A stretch of DNA of 64,000 nucleotides from Chlorops oryzae. Its lineage: Eukaryota; Arthropoda; Insecta; Diptera; Chloropidae. Below the pieces are notes generated by a model. It had not been told where the DNA came from and did not search any database. It saw only the letters and a list, made by a program, of their open reading frames with translations. Positions 10,536 through 20,106 of this stretch are shown in pieces. The DNA is taken from the NCBI GenBank assembly GCA_020466095.1, contig CM035807.1:27474437-27538436 (forward strand), given 5' to 3'. Numbering within the stretch: the stretch's first letter is position 1; the number at the start of each line of letters is the position of its first letter. A program made the translations under genes and the position numbers.

Positions 10536-12522
10536 TAACGGCTACGGCGTCGAAGGGAAACTTTAAATTTTCATTATTGTATAACAAGTTTTCACACAAT
10601 TTTTCCCTTCCCACTTGTCCCTTAAATATCTTATTTAAGTTAGAGAAAATGGATGCACATATGGGTTTAACAAAATCAACTTTTCCCTCTAAGTTGCAAG
10701 ATAACAAAGGAAGTTGAATTAGTTTTATTCTTAATATTTTTAAAGAATCTTTTCCAAGCAAAATTGGCGTTGGTAAAATGTCATCTGGTATGACTAAGCA
10801 TCGTAACTTAAAGCACTCTTTACGAAAAATAATGCTGCAATCAATTTCACCCAAACTAGGTATTGGGTTTCCACCGAGTCCCGTGTATTTTGAAAGTGTT
10901 AATGTATTGGTTACCGTCGTCGGAGCATACGATTTTGTGATCAAACTAACGGGGCTACCCGTGTCGAATAAAACAATAGCATTAGTATATGTGCATCTAT
11001 TTTCGGAATTTCTACTTATAATACTCACTAATTCTGTATTTTGCAATTCTTTTGTTGATTCGTCCATCGAATTTATGTTGTTGACCAATATGTTCGTTTT
11101 CTTCGGGCAGTTTTGGTGGGTATGGCCCAATTCCCAACAGCTGAAGCAGCTTCCAGGAGCTCGTTTCGGTTGTGTGCAGTTCTGTTGATAGTGACCCATG
11201 CGGCGGCAGTTAAAACATCGGACTTCACCCAGAGGTTTGGACTCGTTAACGGTTCCCGATGCTTGGCGTTGCTGGTTAATGATAGGCTTGATTGCTGCTG
11301 GCAATTGCTGTCTGATTTTTCCGTATTGAGTTATCATCCCGCGAAGCTCTTCCAAATTTCTTGCGTAATATAGGTTTGCGGCGCGGTTTGATTCATCTTT
11401 TAGTCCCTTAACAATAAGATGAATTACGTCTTGATCCTCTAGCTTTCCTTGCTTTGCGATGTCTCGCATTGTAATAAAATACTGCAGCGGTGTTTCGTTA
11501 CGTCCAATAGTGCGGCTTTCTAATTGCTTACAAATGTCAGCTCTAGTCAACTGATGATCAAAAACTTCAATAAGTTGTTCACGGAAGAGCTGCCAAGACA
11601 TATCCCTGTTGTCGTGAAAATATATTTTCGCTGAACCGGTCAATAATCGCTTTGCCATAAACCATCGGTTCTCGTCGTTCAAATCATAATTATCGCAAAC
11701 TTCTTCGAAATTGGATATCCATCGATGAATGTTCACGTTACTGTCACCCGAGAATTTATTCACTAATACTTCAAAGTCATTGAAGTCCACAATTTTGTGT
11801 TTTTCTTTTTTGTCGCATTTGGCAAAAGATATATTACCAACCGAAATGTCTCTTTCTTTTTTATTCTGATCATCTGTTGTTTTTTCCTCAGTGTTGCCTT
11901 TTGCCATAATTGTGCTGTCACTCACCTCGGTCGAAACGTTAACAGTGTTGTCGCTAGTCAAAACGGGGATAAATTTTGATGTTTCTTGCTTATTTGGCGG
12001 ATTTCCGCTGTTTTCGGTGGGAATGACGGATTTTAAGTCATTGGCTGCGGGTTTAGCGGAATTTCCATCTGGCGTGATCGGAGAGGCATATCTTACAACG
12101 GTAGTTCCCACGGTGATTCCAACATGAGTATCTTCGGTATGTTCAACGGTAAAAGCGGCTTCATTTTCGTTGTTCATACGGGCAGTAGTATTTCCACGGT
12201 TTTCCTCCATTGCCTTCTTTAAACTCTGCAGCTCTCGGCGAGCTTTGTAGATACGTTGTATTTTTTCCAACCTGTTGAGTTCGGCGTCGATTTCAGCATC
12301 TGTAGCATTTTCAATATCGCACAGTTGTAAGTTAAAGCTTCCATCGGCATCGTCGTTGTTCCTTACGTCTTCCTCAGCACTCTCTTCTCGGAAGAGTCTG
12401 TTGTAAGCGATGCGCAATTGATTCAACGAAGCGTCTAACGGCAAAGAGACGCCATTTTCTACAAGAATGGCCGTAAGTTCTCCACGGCCTAAGTGCACCG
12501 GATTATCTTTGTCAAGATCCAT
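10498..12522 (-). CDS. Gag-protease polyprotein of the Ty3/gypsy element
   Basis: 674 residues from an ATG at 12522-12520, intact. There is a predicted coiled coil at about residues 75-108, and a retrotransposon Gag region at about 255-400 (HRWISNFEEVCDNYDLN, AKRLLTGSAK). Two CCHC zinc knuckles lie near residues 434 (CFNCRRMGHYQQNC) and 456 (CFSCWELGHTHQNC). An aspartic protease follows with LFDTGSPVSLI near 520. The product would form particles and process the polyprotein. Pol overlaps its 3' end by about 38 bp in a different frame, so expression of pol would need frameshifting or another route. Placement in a named Ty3/gypsy clade is not possible by eye. Confidence 0.88.
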   Translation of the reverse strand: MDLDKDNPVHLGRGELTAILVENGVSLPLDASLNQLRIAYNRLFREESAEEDVRNNDDADGSFNLQLCDIENATDAEIDAELNRLEKIQRIYKARRELQSLKKAMEENRGNTTARMNNENEAAFTVEHTEDTHVGITVGTTVVRYASPITPDGNSAKPAANDLKSVIPTENSGNPPNKQETSKFIPVLTSDNTVNVSTEVSDSTIMAKGNTEEKTTDDQNKKERDISVGNISFAKCDKKEKHKIVDFNDFEVLVNKFSGDSNVNIHRWISNFEEVCDNYDLNDENRWFMAKRLLTGSAKIYFHDNRDMSWQLFREQLIEVFDHQLTRADICKQLESRTIGRNETPLQYFITMRDIAKQGKLEDQDVIHLIVKGLKDESNRAANLYYARNLEELRGMITQYGKIRQQLPAAIKPIINQQRQASGTVNESKPLGEVRCFNCRRMGHYQQNCTQPKRAPGSCFSCWELGHTHQNCPKKTNILVNNINSMDESTKELQNTELVSIISRNSENRCTYTNAIVLFDTGSPVSLITKSYAPTTVTNTLTLSKYTGLGGNPIPSLGEIDCSIIFRKECFKLRCLVIPDDILPTPILLGKDSLKILRIKLIQLPLLSCNLEGKVDFVKPICASIFSNLNKIFKGQVGREKLCENLLYNNENLKFPFDAVAVIEPFEKEVRYRN

Positions 12523-12624
12523 TTTTCCCAGTTTATAGATATTTTTGTAATCTTTTATGTACTTAGGAAAAATTTTTCTCTATTTTTTTCTTTTTTTTTT
12601 GGGTTCTTTACTTCACACCTGAAT

Positions 12625-12863
12625 TATAAGCGCGGGCTACTTTTACGTCTTTTTACGACGAAGTTACTTTTATTAATGATCTCTTTTTACAACTTTTTCA
12701 CATATACCGAGTACCTATCTTAAAGCTACTGTTATATTATTCCTTATGCGCTATTTACACTGTTTATATCTTAAAGCTACTGTTATATTATTCTTTATAC
12801 GCTATTTACACTGTTTATATCTTAAAGCTACTATTATACTATTCCTTATACGCTATTTACAGT
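12625..12863 (-). repeat. 5' LTR (relative to the element)
   Basis: This matches 7493-7732 from TATAAGCGCGGGCTACTTTT to TTTACAGT. It contains three tandem units of about 48-49 bp, each with CTTAAAGCTACT, ATTATTCCTTAT and GCTATTTAC. On the minus strand the LTR starts ACTGTAAATAGC and ends CGCGCTTATA. No standard primer-binding site was recognised next to it. Confidence 0.85.
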
Positions 12864-13056
12864 AGAAAAAAATTTTTTTATGTAGTTTCAAAGCCAATTG
12901 TATGTGCTTTTAGGCAAAATTCAATTAATGGTAAAAATTTGACCCATTGAGGGAAAAACAAACGGTCAAAGTAAAAAATTCTAAAAAACGTACAATTTTG
13001 TTTTACTTTAGAAGCCATTTTGGTATGAAGAGTGTCCAGATTAACACCCATATTTC

Positions 13057-13545
13057 GGGGACATGACATAAGGCACAAATGACATAAGTCACAAAAAAAA
13101 AGACATTAGGCCCAAAAAACTTCCATACATATTGTGATGAGGGGGCTTCGCCCCCTGCTCGCTCGTTTCGCTCCGCTTCGCACCCCCGCTTTCTGCACGC
13201 GTTTTTTTAAATTCGACTTTTTGTGTAATTTTGTCCGCCGATTGACCCATTGATTGACCTTTACAGCTTTTCGTGCATAAAAGATCTAGTTTTTCCCCAA
13301 CTTTTGTGACCAAGGGCTTCAACCCTTTTTTTCGCGTAGTCCGCGTGCCCATCTCCAATCCAGATTAATAAAATCAATGAACCCACACTGCCTCTTAAAA
13401 CTAAAATTTCCAAAAATGACATAAGGCCCAAAAATTTGGGTTTTATGTCATATGCCATAAAACTCAATTTTGTATGGAATTTTTTTGGGCCTAATGTCAT
13501 TTTTTTTTTGTGACTTATGTCATTTGTGCCTTATGTCATGTCCCC
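13057..13545. mobile_element. MITE with ~70-bp TIRs and GC-rich hairpin
   Basis: The left arm GGGGACATGACATAAGGCAC (13057) runs inward for about 70 bp and is repeated inverted at 13460-13545. The 489-bp element has a GC-rich stretch at 13140-13190 including the hairpin GGGGGCTTCGCCCCC. No coding potential and no clear target duplication are visible. Confidence 0.75.
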
Positions 13546-13581
13546 GATGTCGATACAAAATCCTCTCTCGTACCAATTCTA

Positions 13582-13885
13582 CCCAGCGGGAAGTTTGTTC
13601 TTCGATTACCTTATTCGTCGAGGAATTCTTCGATGAAAGGGTCATAGGAGAATGCTTCGAAGAAAAAAGTAAGGGAAGCGGAAAAATTATTGCTCACATA
13701 GTCGTCGTAGACTTTTTGATGAGGGGTTCGTCATAGAATTCTTCAACAAAGAAGTAAGCGAAAGAGGTAACGAACGAATTTTCAATGACATCGCCGTGTT
13801 AATTTTCATCGACGCGGGTAAGTGGTAGACATATGTTGTATCGATTACCTCGCTCGTTTACCAATGTCTACCTTTTCCCGCTGGG
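13582..13885. mobile_element. TA-flanked MITE, CCCAGCGGGAA family, copy 1
   Basis: Ends are CCCAGCGGGAA and TTCCCGCTGGG, each flanked by TA (13580-13581 and 13886-13887). The body of 304 bp has no protein signature. It is related by its TIR to the copies at 14585 and 15080. Confidence 0.65.
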
Positions 13886-13972
13886 TATCGTACCGCTGAT
13901 TTCTCTTTATCAGCTTTACTCACGTATGTAACTGTTTTATCTGTTTTTCTAATAGGTATATCGGTTCTACAT

Positions 13973-14244
13973 CAGGGGTCGGCAAAATGGGTATGTAATT
14001 GTGTGAGTGAGAGCACAGCGGCTACTAAAAATAGCCGAAAATAAACCAAAAAAATGCTGAAACTAGCTAAAAATAAAAGCTAGAAGTACCATAAAAGAGC
14101 TGAAACTGACGGAAAAAGCTATAAATTTCCGCATACCCGCTCTCGATGTTGCATGCTCGGTGATTCCCGTCAAACTAGACAAGAGCGTAAGCAATAGTGT
14201 GAGTGGCTGTCGCAAAAATTGTTCCTAGCGTGCCGACCCCCCTG
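13973..14244 (+). mobile_element. hAT-like MITE, CAGGGGTCGGCA family, copy A
   Basis: 272 bp with TIRs CAGGGGTCGGCA and TGCCGACCCC(CC)TG. It is nearly identical to copy B (14253-14524) in reverse orientation. Its right flank is CTCTAAGT; its left flank TTCTACAT matches this at 5 of 8 positions, so its own duplication is eroded or absent. It has no ORF. Confidence 0.85.
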
Positions 14245-14252
14245 CTCTAAGT

Positions 14253-14524
14253 CAGGGGTCGGCACGCTAGGAACAATTTTTGCGACAGCCACTCACACGT
14301 ATTGCTTACGCTCTTGTCTCAGTTTGACGGGATCAGCCGAGCATGCAACATCGAGAGCGGGTATGCGGAAATTTATAGCTTTTTCCGTCAGTTTCAGCTC
14401 TTTTATGGTACTTCTAGCTTTTATTTTTAGCTAGTTTCAGCATTTTTTTGGTTTATTTTCGGCTATTTTTAGTAGCCGCTGTGCTCTCACTCACACAATT
14501 ACATACCCATTTTGCCGACCCCTG
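14253..14524 (-). mobile_element. hAT-like MITE, CAGGGGTCGGCA family, copy B (inverted)
   Basis: 272 bp, inverted relative to copy A and separated from it only by the 8-bp string CTCTAAGT (14245-14252). The same 8 bp follows it (14525-14532), a perfect hAT-size target duplication. Confidence 0.88.
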
Positions 14525-14584
14525 CTCTAAGTCCTCTACGCAGTGATTCTCTTGCTGCCGACTGAACAAAGAGCGTAAGCAATA

Positions 14585-15033
14585 CCCCAGCGGGAAAAAC
14601 CGTAAGCGCTGATATTTTCTTCTTTTATTATGTCATCTTGGAATATTGAACAAATGATTGCTTGCATGATAAAGTAATGGCGGGTTTGTTGCAATAGGTA
14701 ATACCTTAACGATTTCCCTTACATTATAAGTGAAAACTTCAGGCTGCCAAAGTGTTAACACTATGTAAGCAATCTTTCTAGACAAAAATTTTTGTCTACA
14801 TAAATTTGCTTACATATCGATGCATAAAGTAAGCCTTGCGCTTTTGCTTACGCCGTATGGTAAACGTTCGGCTATAGGTAAATTATCTGAAAACTGAATT
14901 TTTGCCTTACGTGGTAAGCGAAATCGGGCAATGCCTGAATTTCTAATGACATCGCTGTGTTAAAAAATAAGGCATTCGTAAGGAGCTCTTCGCATGAAGT
15001 TTCTGTAGAAAAATTCAGAGTTTTCCCACTGGG
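14585..15033. mobile_element. CCCAGCGGGAA-family MITE, copy 2
   Basis: Left end CCCCAGCGGGAAAAACC, preceded by TA; right end GAGTTTTCCCACTGGG. The right TA is not preserved. AT-rich interior without ORF. A segment near 14930-14960 resembles one near 13770-13800 in copy 1 (AATGACATCGC(C/T)GTGTTAA). Confidence 0.5.
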
Positions 15034-15079
15034 ACGTGTGAAATGAGAGATATCAAATTATGTATGGCGTGAACATCAC

Positions 15080-15293
15080 CCCAGCGGGAAGTTATCTCAT
15101 GCATGACAAAGTCACCAGTGATGACGGATGATAAATTGACAGAGAGAAAAGAGCAATGTGCTACTCTCAAATGCTTTTTTCGCCATCGCAGCCCCTAGCA
15201 TTACATAGTCACCGGTGAATTCATTGTATCCCTCCTGTACAAAAGTCTCATATGAATTGTCATGCATACCGGAGCGGGACATTTCCCCCTGGG
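15080..15293. mobile_element. CCCAGCGGGAA-family MITE, copy 3
   Basis: Left end CCCAGCGGGAAGTTATCTC; diverged right end TTTCCCCCTGGG. Subterminal TCATGCATGACAAAG (15099 on) and GTCACCAGTGATGACGG recur partly inverted near 15200-15270. Short, non-coding. Confidence 0.45.
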
Positions 15294-15474
15294 ACTGTAC
15301 TATACACACACGCCTACACACGAACATGTGATGACGTAGAAGAATAACGAATGCGAAATTCTTTTTTTTTTTTGATCGATTCATGGTCCACCAAATGATT
15401 CTATTAAAATGATTACAGTATGTATTATATGGGTCTGTTAAAAACACACGCAGGAGCTATTTCCCAAAACGAAC

Positions 15475-15942
15475 ATGGAAAGCATAACCGATAGCCAAAA
15501 ACAAATAATAAGTGGAGCTTGCAAAATATCGGACAAAAGGGGACGAAGTGTTCTATGGGAATTTTTTGGACCAATAATAAATGATAAGGGAGAAGAGATT
15601 CGACCAGATAATTTGATTGGGTGCAAAATATGCAAAAACGTATACAAGTACTCCAAAAGTGGCACATCAAATTTGACTAAGCATAAATGCTTCGTAATGG
15701 CAAAAAAAGATGTTCAACCCACGTGTATTGAGGTAAGCCAAGATGAGAAAAAAGTCTGCACCGAAATCCTGACCGAGTGGGTTACTGGAAGTTGTCGCTC
15801 ATATTCTATTGTCCAAGATGATGGCCTCAAAAAATACACAGAGTTTATATTATCCCTTGGTTCCAAGAGTGGAACAAATATTTCATATTGGATCATTAAT
15901 ACCTCATCCACAACTTTGACCCGGAATGTCGAAAATATTTAA
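15475..15942 (+). pseudogene. hobo/Hermes-type hAT transposase: BED finger and start of the core
   Basis: An ATG-initiated frame of 155 codons. At about residues 49-72 it has the BED-type finger CKICKNVYKYSKSGTSNLTK followed by HKC, as in hobo/Hermes-group transposases. Next comes the region leading to the RNase H-like core (LTEWVTGSCRSYSIVQDDG). It is the first of several collinear segments of one transposase continuing through 15945-16160, 16345-16670, 17173-17840 and 18956-19706. The break at about 15942 is a frameshift or stop. The intact enzyme would bind TIRs and cut DNA in the nucleus. I did not locate the TIRs of this parent element. Confidence 0.8.
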
Positions 15943-16160
15943 TAATGTACATTTTCTTAAAACTCAAAGAAGAAATTGCAGCAATCAAAAAAGTAGGGTA
16001 CGGATTAACTTCTGATATATGGACAGACAACTATGTTAAAATTTCATACGTTTCCTTAACCCAACATTATATATTGAATGGAGAGTTGAAGAATAAATTG
16101 TTGGGACTAAAATCAATGAAAGGACTGTCAAATACAAGTAAGTCCTTTTTTAATATTTCA

Positions 16161-16310
16161 ACACAGTGCTACAACTAGTATAAAGTGTAAGTTGTGAAAG
16201 CTGGGTGACGAACGTTACACTAAACGGAAGTTGATTTGGATTTCGAAATCCATTGTAACTTAACTAATAATTAAATAAGAAAGTTTAAAAGTACAAATGT
16301 AGCACTGTGT
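16161..16310. mobile_element. Short inverted-repeat insertion (150 bp)
   Basis: ACACAGTGCTACA at the left end and its inverted copy at the right (16298-16310) enclose non-coding AT-rich sequence. It sits where the hAT frame is lost and regained. No clear target duplication. Confidence 0.45.
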
Positions 16311-16672
16311 AGTTATAAGATGAATTATGCACCCTTAACTATATTTATCCAAATTTTAAACTAGGCCTTAATATAAATAATAAAATCGAATCATTACTAA
16401 ATGAATACGACTGCTCACTAAAGGACAAAACAATAATTGTGACTGACAGAGGAGCAAACATGAAAGCAGCGCTTAACCAATACCAAAACATATTTTGTGC
16501 AAACCATTTAATAAACAAACACCATTGAAAAATGTATAAATAACTCAGCCCAAATCGAAGAAATAGTAATTGCATGCTCAAATTTAGTTAAGTATTTTAA
16601 AAAATCAGGTGACAATTGTAGTTTGATGACTACATTAAAAAGCGTTTGCCCAACTAGATGGAATACCCAGTA

Positions 16673-17172
16673 CAGTAGAATCTCGCAAAAGTTACCGCTC
16701 GAATGAGTTAAACGCTTGGTTAAGTTAATCGAATTTCAGCTCCACGTAGCGTTCTAAAATGTTAATTTTGGCGTTAACTTTTCTGAGCGTAATTTTTTTG
16801 GTTTTTTTTTTTGTTTTATTAAATCCCCCTATTTCGTGTGTATTACGTGGAATAGCGAAGAAAAACAAATAAGACAACGCATATCATAACGGTTACAGTT
16901 TTAAAAGTGACAAATTCGATCGAAGCGTGCAGCCTTATTGTGAAATAGAAGTTGTTTAAAAAAAAGTGAGTTAAACTATATTCTGTGTAAAACTGATTTA
17001 AAATAAAAACTTTAAATAAAATTAAGCATGTAATGTTTGCATAAACATATTTTTTGCATGTAGTCTCTATTTCATTAATTTTTTCGATTTTGAAGACATT
17101 TGGAAAAGTTAATAATTCGGAAAAGTTGATTACCCCTGGGACAAATCGATTAACTTTTGCGAGATTCTACTG
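16673..17172. mobile_element. pogo/Tigger-like MITE with TA duplication
   Basis: 500 bp with TIRs CAGTAGAATCTCGCAAAAG (inverted at 17150-17172) and TA on both sides (16671-16672 and 17173-17174). The CAGTA start and TA target fit the pogo/Tigger branch of Tc1/mariner. It has no transposase and lies inside the hAT core, just after the CPTRWNTQ motif. Confidence 0.85.
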
Positions 17173-17842
17173 TATTACACTTTGCTATCAATTCACAAAA
17201 ATTTTTCCGATGTTCAAAAAATTTGTGCGAAAAAACCCTGACAGAACAATATTAAAATAGGAAAAGAATATTATTTAGAACAGCTCTTGAATGTGCTAAG
17301 ACGATTTGAAGACGCTTCAAAGCAACTGGAAGGTGATTCATATGCTTCACTTCATTTAGTTCATGCTTATGTACAACTTTTAAAGGCCCAATCCAATGCA
17401 GTTGATGGGGATCTCGATTTCATAAATGAGTTTAAAAACAGTTTGTTGGAAACTTTAATATTAGTTGTGGAAAAAAAATATGACTATTTACCATAAAATA
17501 TCAATTTTTTTATTTTCCTCCGGCAAACCAACTTACAAAATTTACAGCTGATGAAAAAGAAAGAAATTATAAATAAAACCAAAGATTTATTGCTACCCTA
17601 CATAGACGATACACCGAATTCACCACCAGCCTATAGAAACCTCAACTTCATCTAGGCTTTTCCACTTATTCCAATCCTATACCCAAAAAAATAGAAATGT
17701 CAGAAAAGAGTACAATTGAAAATGAAATTATCAAATACAAAATACTTTTGTACCACTCCATGATAGTTTTAATATATTGCAGTGGTGGTATACCCGTCAA
17801 AATGAATTTCCTCTTTTATATAAGCTAAGTTGTTACATATTC

Positions 17843-18955
17843 GGGCCTATTACGGTTGTCGCCGCTATCGTCGTCGACGACTTAGCAAACGATGTCGTTC
17901 GTCGTCGTCGCTTGCCCCTTAATAGCTATTACGGTACTAGTTCAAGACGACGACGACGAATTTCAAATGAAATTGGTAGCACTTTTATTTTTTATTCGGA
18001 AAATGGAACCAATCTTATGAAAATTTGTTTGTGACATAGTTTTAAGAGTAAAAAAATTTTGAAAGCTCAAGCAAAAATTAAAGAAATTCAAGTTATTACC
18101 AGCAGAGAATTTTAAGACAAAGATTGGATATTTTAAGTTTGCATGGGAGGACAAGGTGAATTCATTTTTGACGAAATAGTTTCCCATTCTTCCGCAAACT
18201 TGCTAGGAATAGTTCCTTTTCGGTAACCTCTTGCCATACTTCGGTTCTTTTCAAGCTGACTCACTATTGAGTGAAATTAGTTTTCATTTTATTACTTTTA
18301 TCGCACTGCTCGCCTGCTAGTCGTCACCTAAAAAAATAGCGACAGAAAACGACAAGAAGCGACTCTCGCAGCGACTACGGTAAGTCTACTTTTACATTGG
18401 ACGATTGTCGGCCAACAGCACACACCGATTTTTGCGTTTGTACGCAAGGGAGGAGAGACGAAAGTGAAGCGGTCAAAACGTTTGTACTAGCCATGTCGTC
18501 GATTTCCATGCCGATTTTTTGACAGTTGCCTTTCCCGCCGTTCGTAGAACGGAAAACAGTTTCAAAGAATTGTTCGAATAATTTTTTATGAAGTGTCTGG
18601 AATCCATTCTAATATAATTTATATATTTTAAATGCGTCACAACCAATTATTTTTATTACTTACTTACTTAATTCGCATAAATCCAATAAACGAATGTCAT
18701 AAGAAAAAACACAACAAAGTATAAATCGGTTGCTTGCAAATCGTGTAGTGTAGAAGCGAACACCGACAGAAGACAATTTCAAAAGGGAATTTGAAAAAAT
18801 CGTTGTGAAAATCGCGTCGATAATCGTTCAATGTAGAAGCCGACTAATAGGTATTTAGCGACGACGACGACAATATTGCGTCGACTGCGACTACTGTAAT
18901 ACGAATCTGTCGCTTCGTCTATTTTTTGCGTCGACGGCGACTACCGAAATAGGCC
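17843..18955. mobile_element. 1.1-kb TIR element with CGTCG-rich ends
   Basis: Ends GGCCTATTACGGTTGTCGCC and, inverted, GGCCTATTTCGGTAGTCGCC, followed inward by runs of CGTCGTCG/CGACGACG. Similar motifs recur inside (17935-17960, 18340-18380, 18840-18900). It splits the hAT protein between CYIFG and VPASSAPSERIFS, so both borders are constrained. No recognisable protein and no clear target duplication, so the superfamily is unknown. Confidence 0.7.
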
Positions 18956-19706
18956 TGATTGGCTGTTCCTGCAAGTAGTGCGCCCTCTAGAGCTGCAAAG
19001 CTATCGATGGTACTATCGATACTATCGATAGTTTCTATTTTTAATAACCATCGATGGTTTTTATTCGCCATCGATAGTTAGATAAGCATCACTAACAGAC
19101 AATGTTGCTCATCTTTAGCTAAAAAAGGACGCGAGTACTTGGCGATAAGTAGAAATTTAGATTTGTGAGAAATTCCGACCACTTCAACGGAATTTGAAAG
19201 AATGTTCAGTAAATCGAAAATTCTTTTTTCGGACAGAAGGACGTCCTTTGAACCCAAAAACGTCGACATGTTATTGTTTTTTTAACAAAAATCAATGCCT
19301 GTTAAATTAATTACCTTGTGATTTTTGTTACCTTTTTTGTTTTTTTAATGATATATGAACTGTTTACCAATTAAAATTCTGTAATATGTTGAAAGCTATA
19401 AAATCTAAAAAACGTATGCAACTTTTGTCATTATTAAATTGTCTAAAAATAAACAACTAGTTAAAATTTTTCAATTTAAATTTTAACTCCGGGTCATGCG
19501 ATACTATCGACGATATATCGATAGTTTGGACTATCACTATCGAAACTATCGATGGGCCGACTATCGATAGTATGACAGCTCTAGCGCCCTCTGAGAGGAT
19601 TTTTTCAAAAGCAAGAAATTTAATAACTGATAAGCGCTCCCAAATCGGCGTACATCAAAAATCTTTTAACGAAATAATGTTTCTTTATGTTAATTTAAAT
19701 AAGTAA
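18956..19706 (+). pseudogene. hAT transposase C-terminal dimerisation domain
   Basis: After the CGTCG element the plus frame reads AVPASSAPS. It is interrupted by the MITE at 18988-19583 and resumes as SERIFSKARNLITDKRSQIG, ending at TAA (19704-19706). This is the hAT C-terminal (DUF659/dimerisation) signature and completes the transposase begun at 15475. It closes the argument that all fragments belong to one element. Confidence 0.85.
18988..19583. mobile_element. hAT MITE with arrays of TATCGATA sites
   Basis: 596 bp. TIRs TAGAGCTG(C/T).. with CTATCGAT just inside, and a perfect 8-bp duplication GCGCCCTC (18980-18987 and 19584-19591). It interrupts the host hAT frame inside SAPSERIF, and removing it with one duplication restores the frame. 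It holds eight ATCGAT cores, four within TATCGATA, clustered at both ends. Confidence 0.9.
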
Positions 19707-20098
19707 AGACGTTATATGTATACATCATAAAAATTCGTACATACATACTAATTATACATTCTAATTTATTAATTTATGATTTTAAATTTTTTAGATATAT
19801 TTTATTTATTCAACACCAGGAGAGTCCTAAGTAATCTTAATTTTCGTCATTAAAAATATTGTTTTTTTCCCTTACGCACTTATGTACATATACAAATAAG
19901 CATAATAACTTTTCTTAATAATTTTAAGTTATCTAATATAAATCGGAAAAGGTTTTTAGTTTAATTTAATTTTTTATTTATTTGTTCAAGTACAATTTTC
20001 TAGTAACATGCGAGGAAAACCTGAATTTAAAAAACGCATATAATACGCATAAATAAATTAAAAATATATAACGTTCATAATCGCAGCTTTTATTTGTG
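19707..20098. other. AT-rich 3' region of the hAT, no gene
   Basis: I see nothing recognisable. It probably includes the 3' untranslated part and right end of the hAT, but no TIR could be matched upstream of 15475. Confidence 0.35.
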
Positions 20099-20106
20099 TT
20101 CGCAAA

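Larger units (their letters stand above)
7493..12863 (-). mobile_element. Ty3/gypsy LTR retrotransposon, complete but defective
   Basis: Two direct repeats of about 240 bp (7493-7732 and 12625-12863) bracket gag-protease (10498-12522) and pol (about 7870-10535), all on the minus strand. Domain order is protease, RT, RNase H, integrase, the Ty3/gypsy order. There is no envelope ORF. The LTRs are nearly identical over most of their length, but pol has at least three frameshifts. The target duplication is not clear, because short A/T/G strings at the ends allow several alignments. Confidence 0.92.
15945..17840 (+). pseudogene. hAT transposase core, in pieces
   Basis: Collinear fragments in plus-strand frames: KKVGYGLTSDIWTDNYVKIS (about 15990-16050, with the first catalytic D of hAT enzymes); KDKTIIVTDRGANMKAALNQ (about 16425-16485, second D region); LVKYFKKSG and CPTRWNTQ (about 16590-16670). 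After the MITE at 16673-17172 come FEDASKQLEGDSYASLHLVH (about 17305-17365) and SFNILQWWYTRQNEFPLLYK (ends about 17825). A short inverted-repeat insertion (16161-16310) also interrupts it. Order and spacing match a single transposase. Confidence 0.78.

Noticed and set aside
13470..13736. 88-codon open frame across a MITE border
   Set aside because: Crosses the right TIR of one MITE and the left end of another; cannot be one gene.
17777..18034. 85-codon open frame through the CGTCG repeats
   Set aside because: Its first third is the hAT transposase and the rest is the inserted element; it is a junction artefact.
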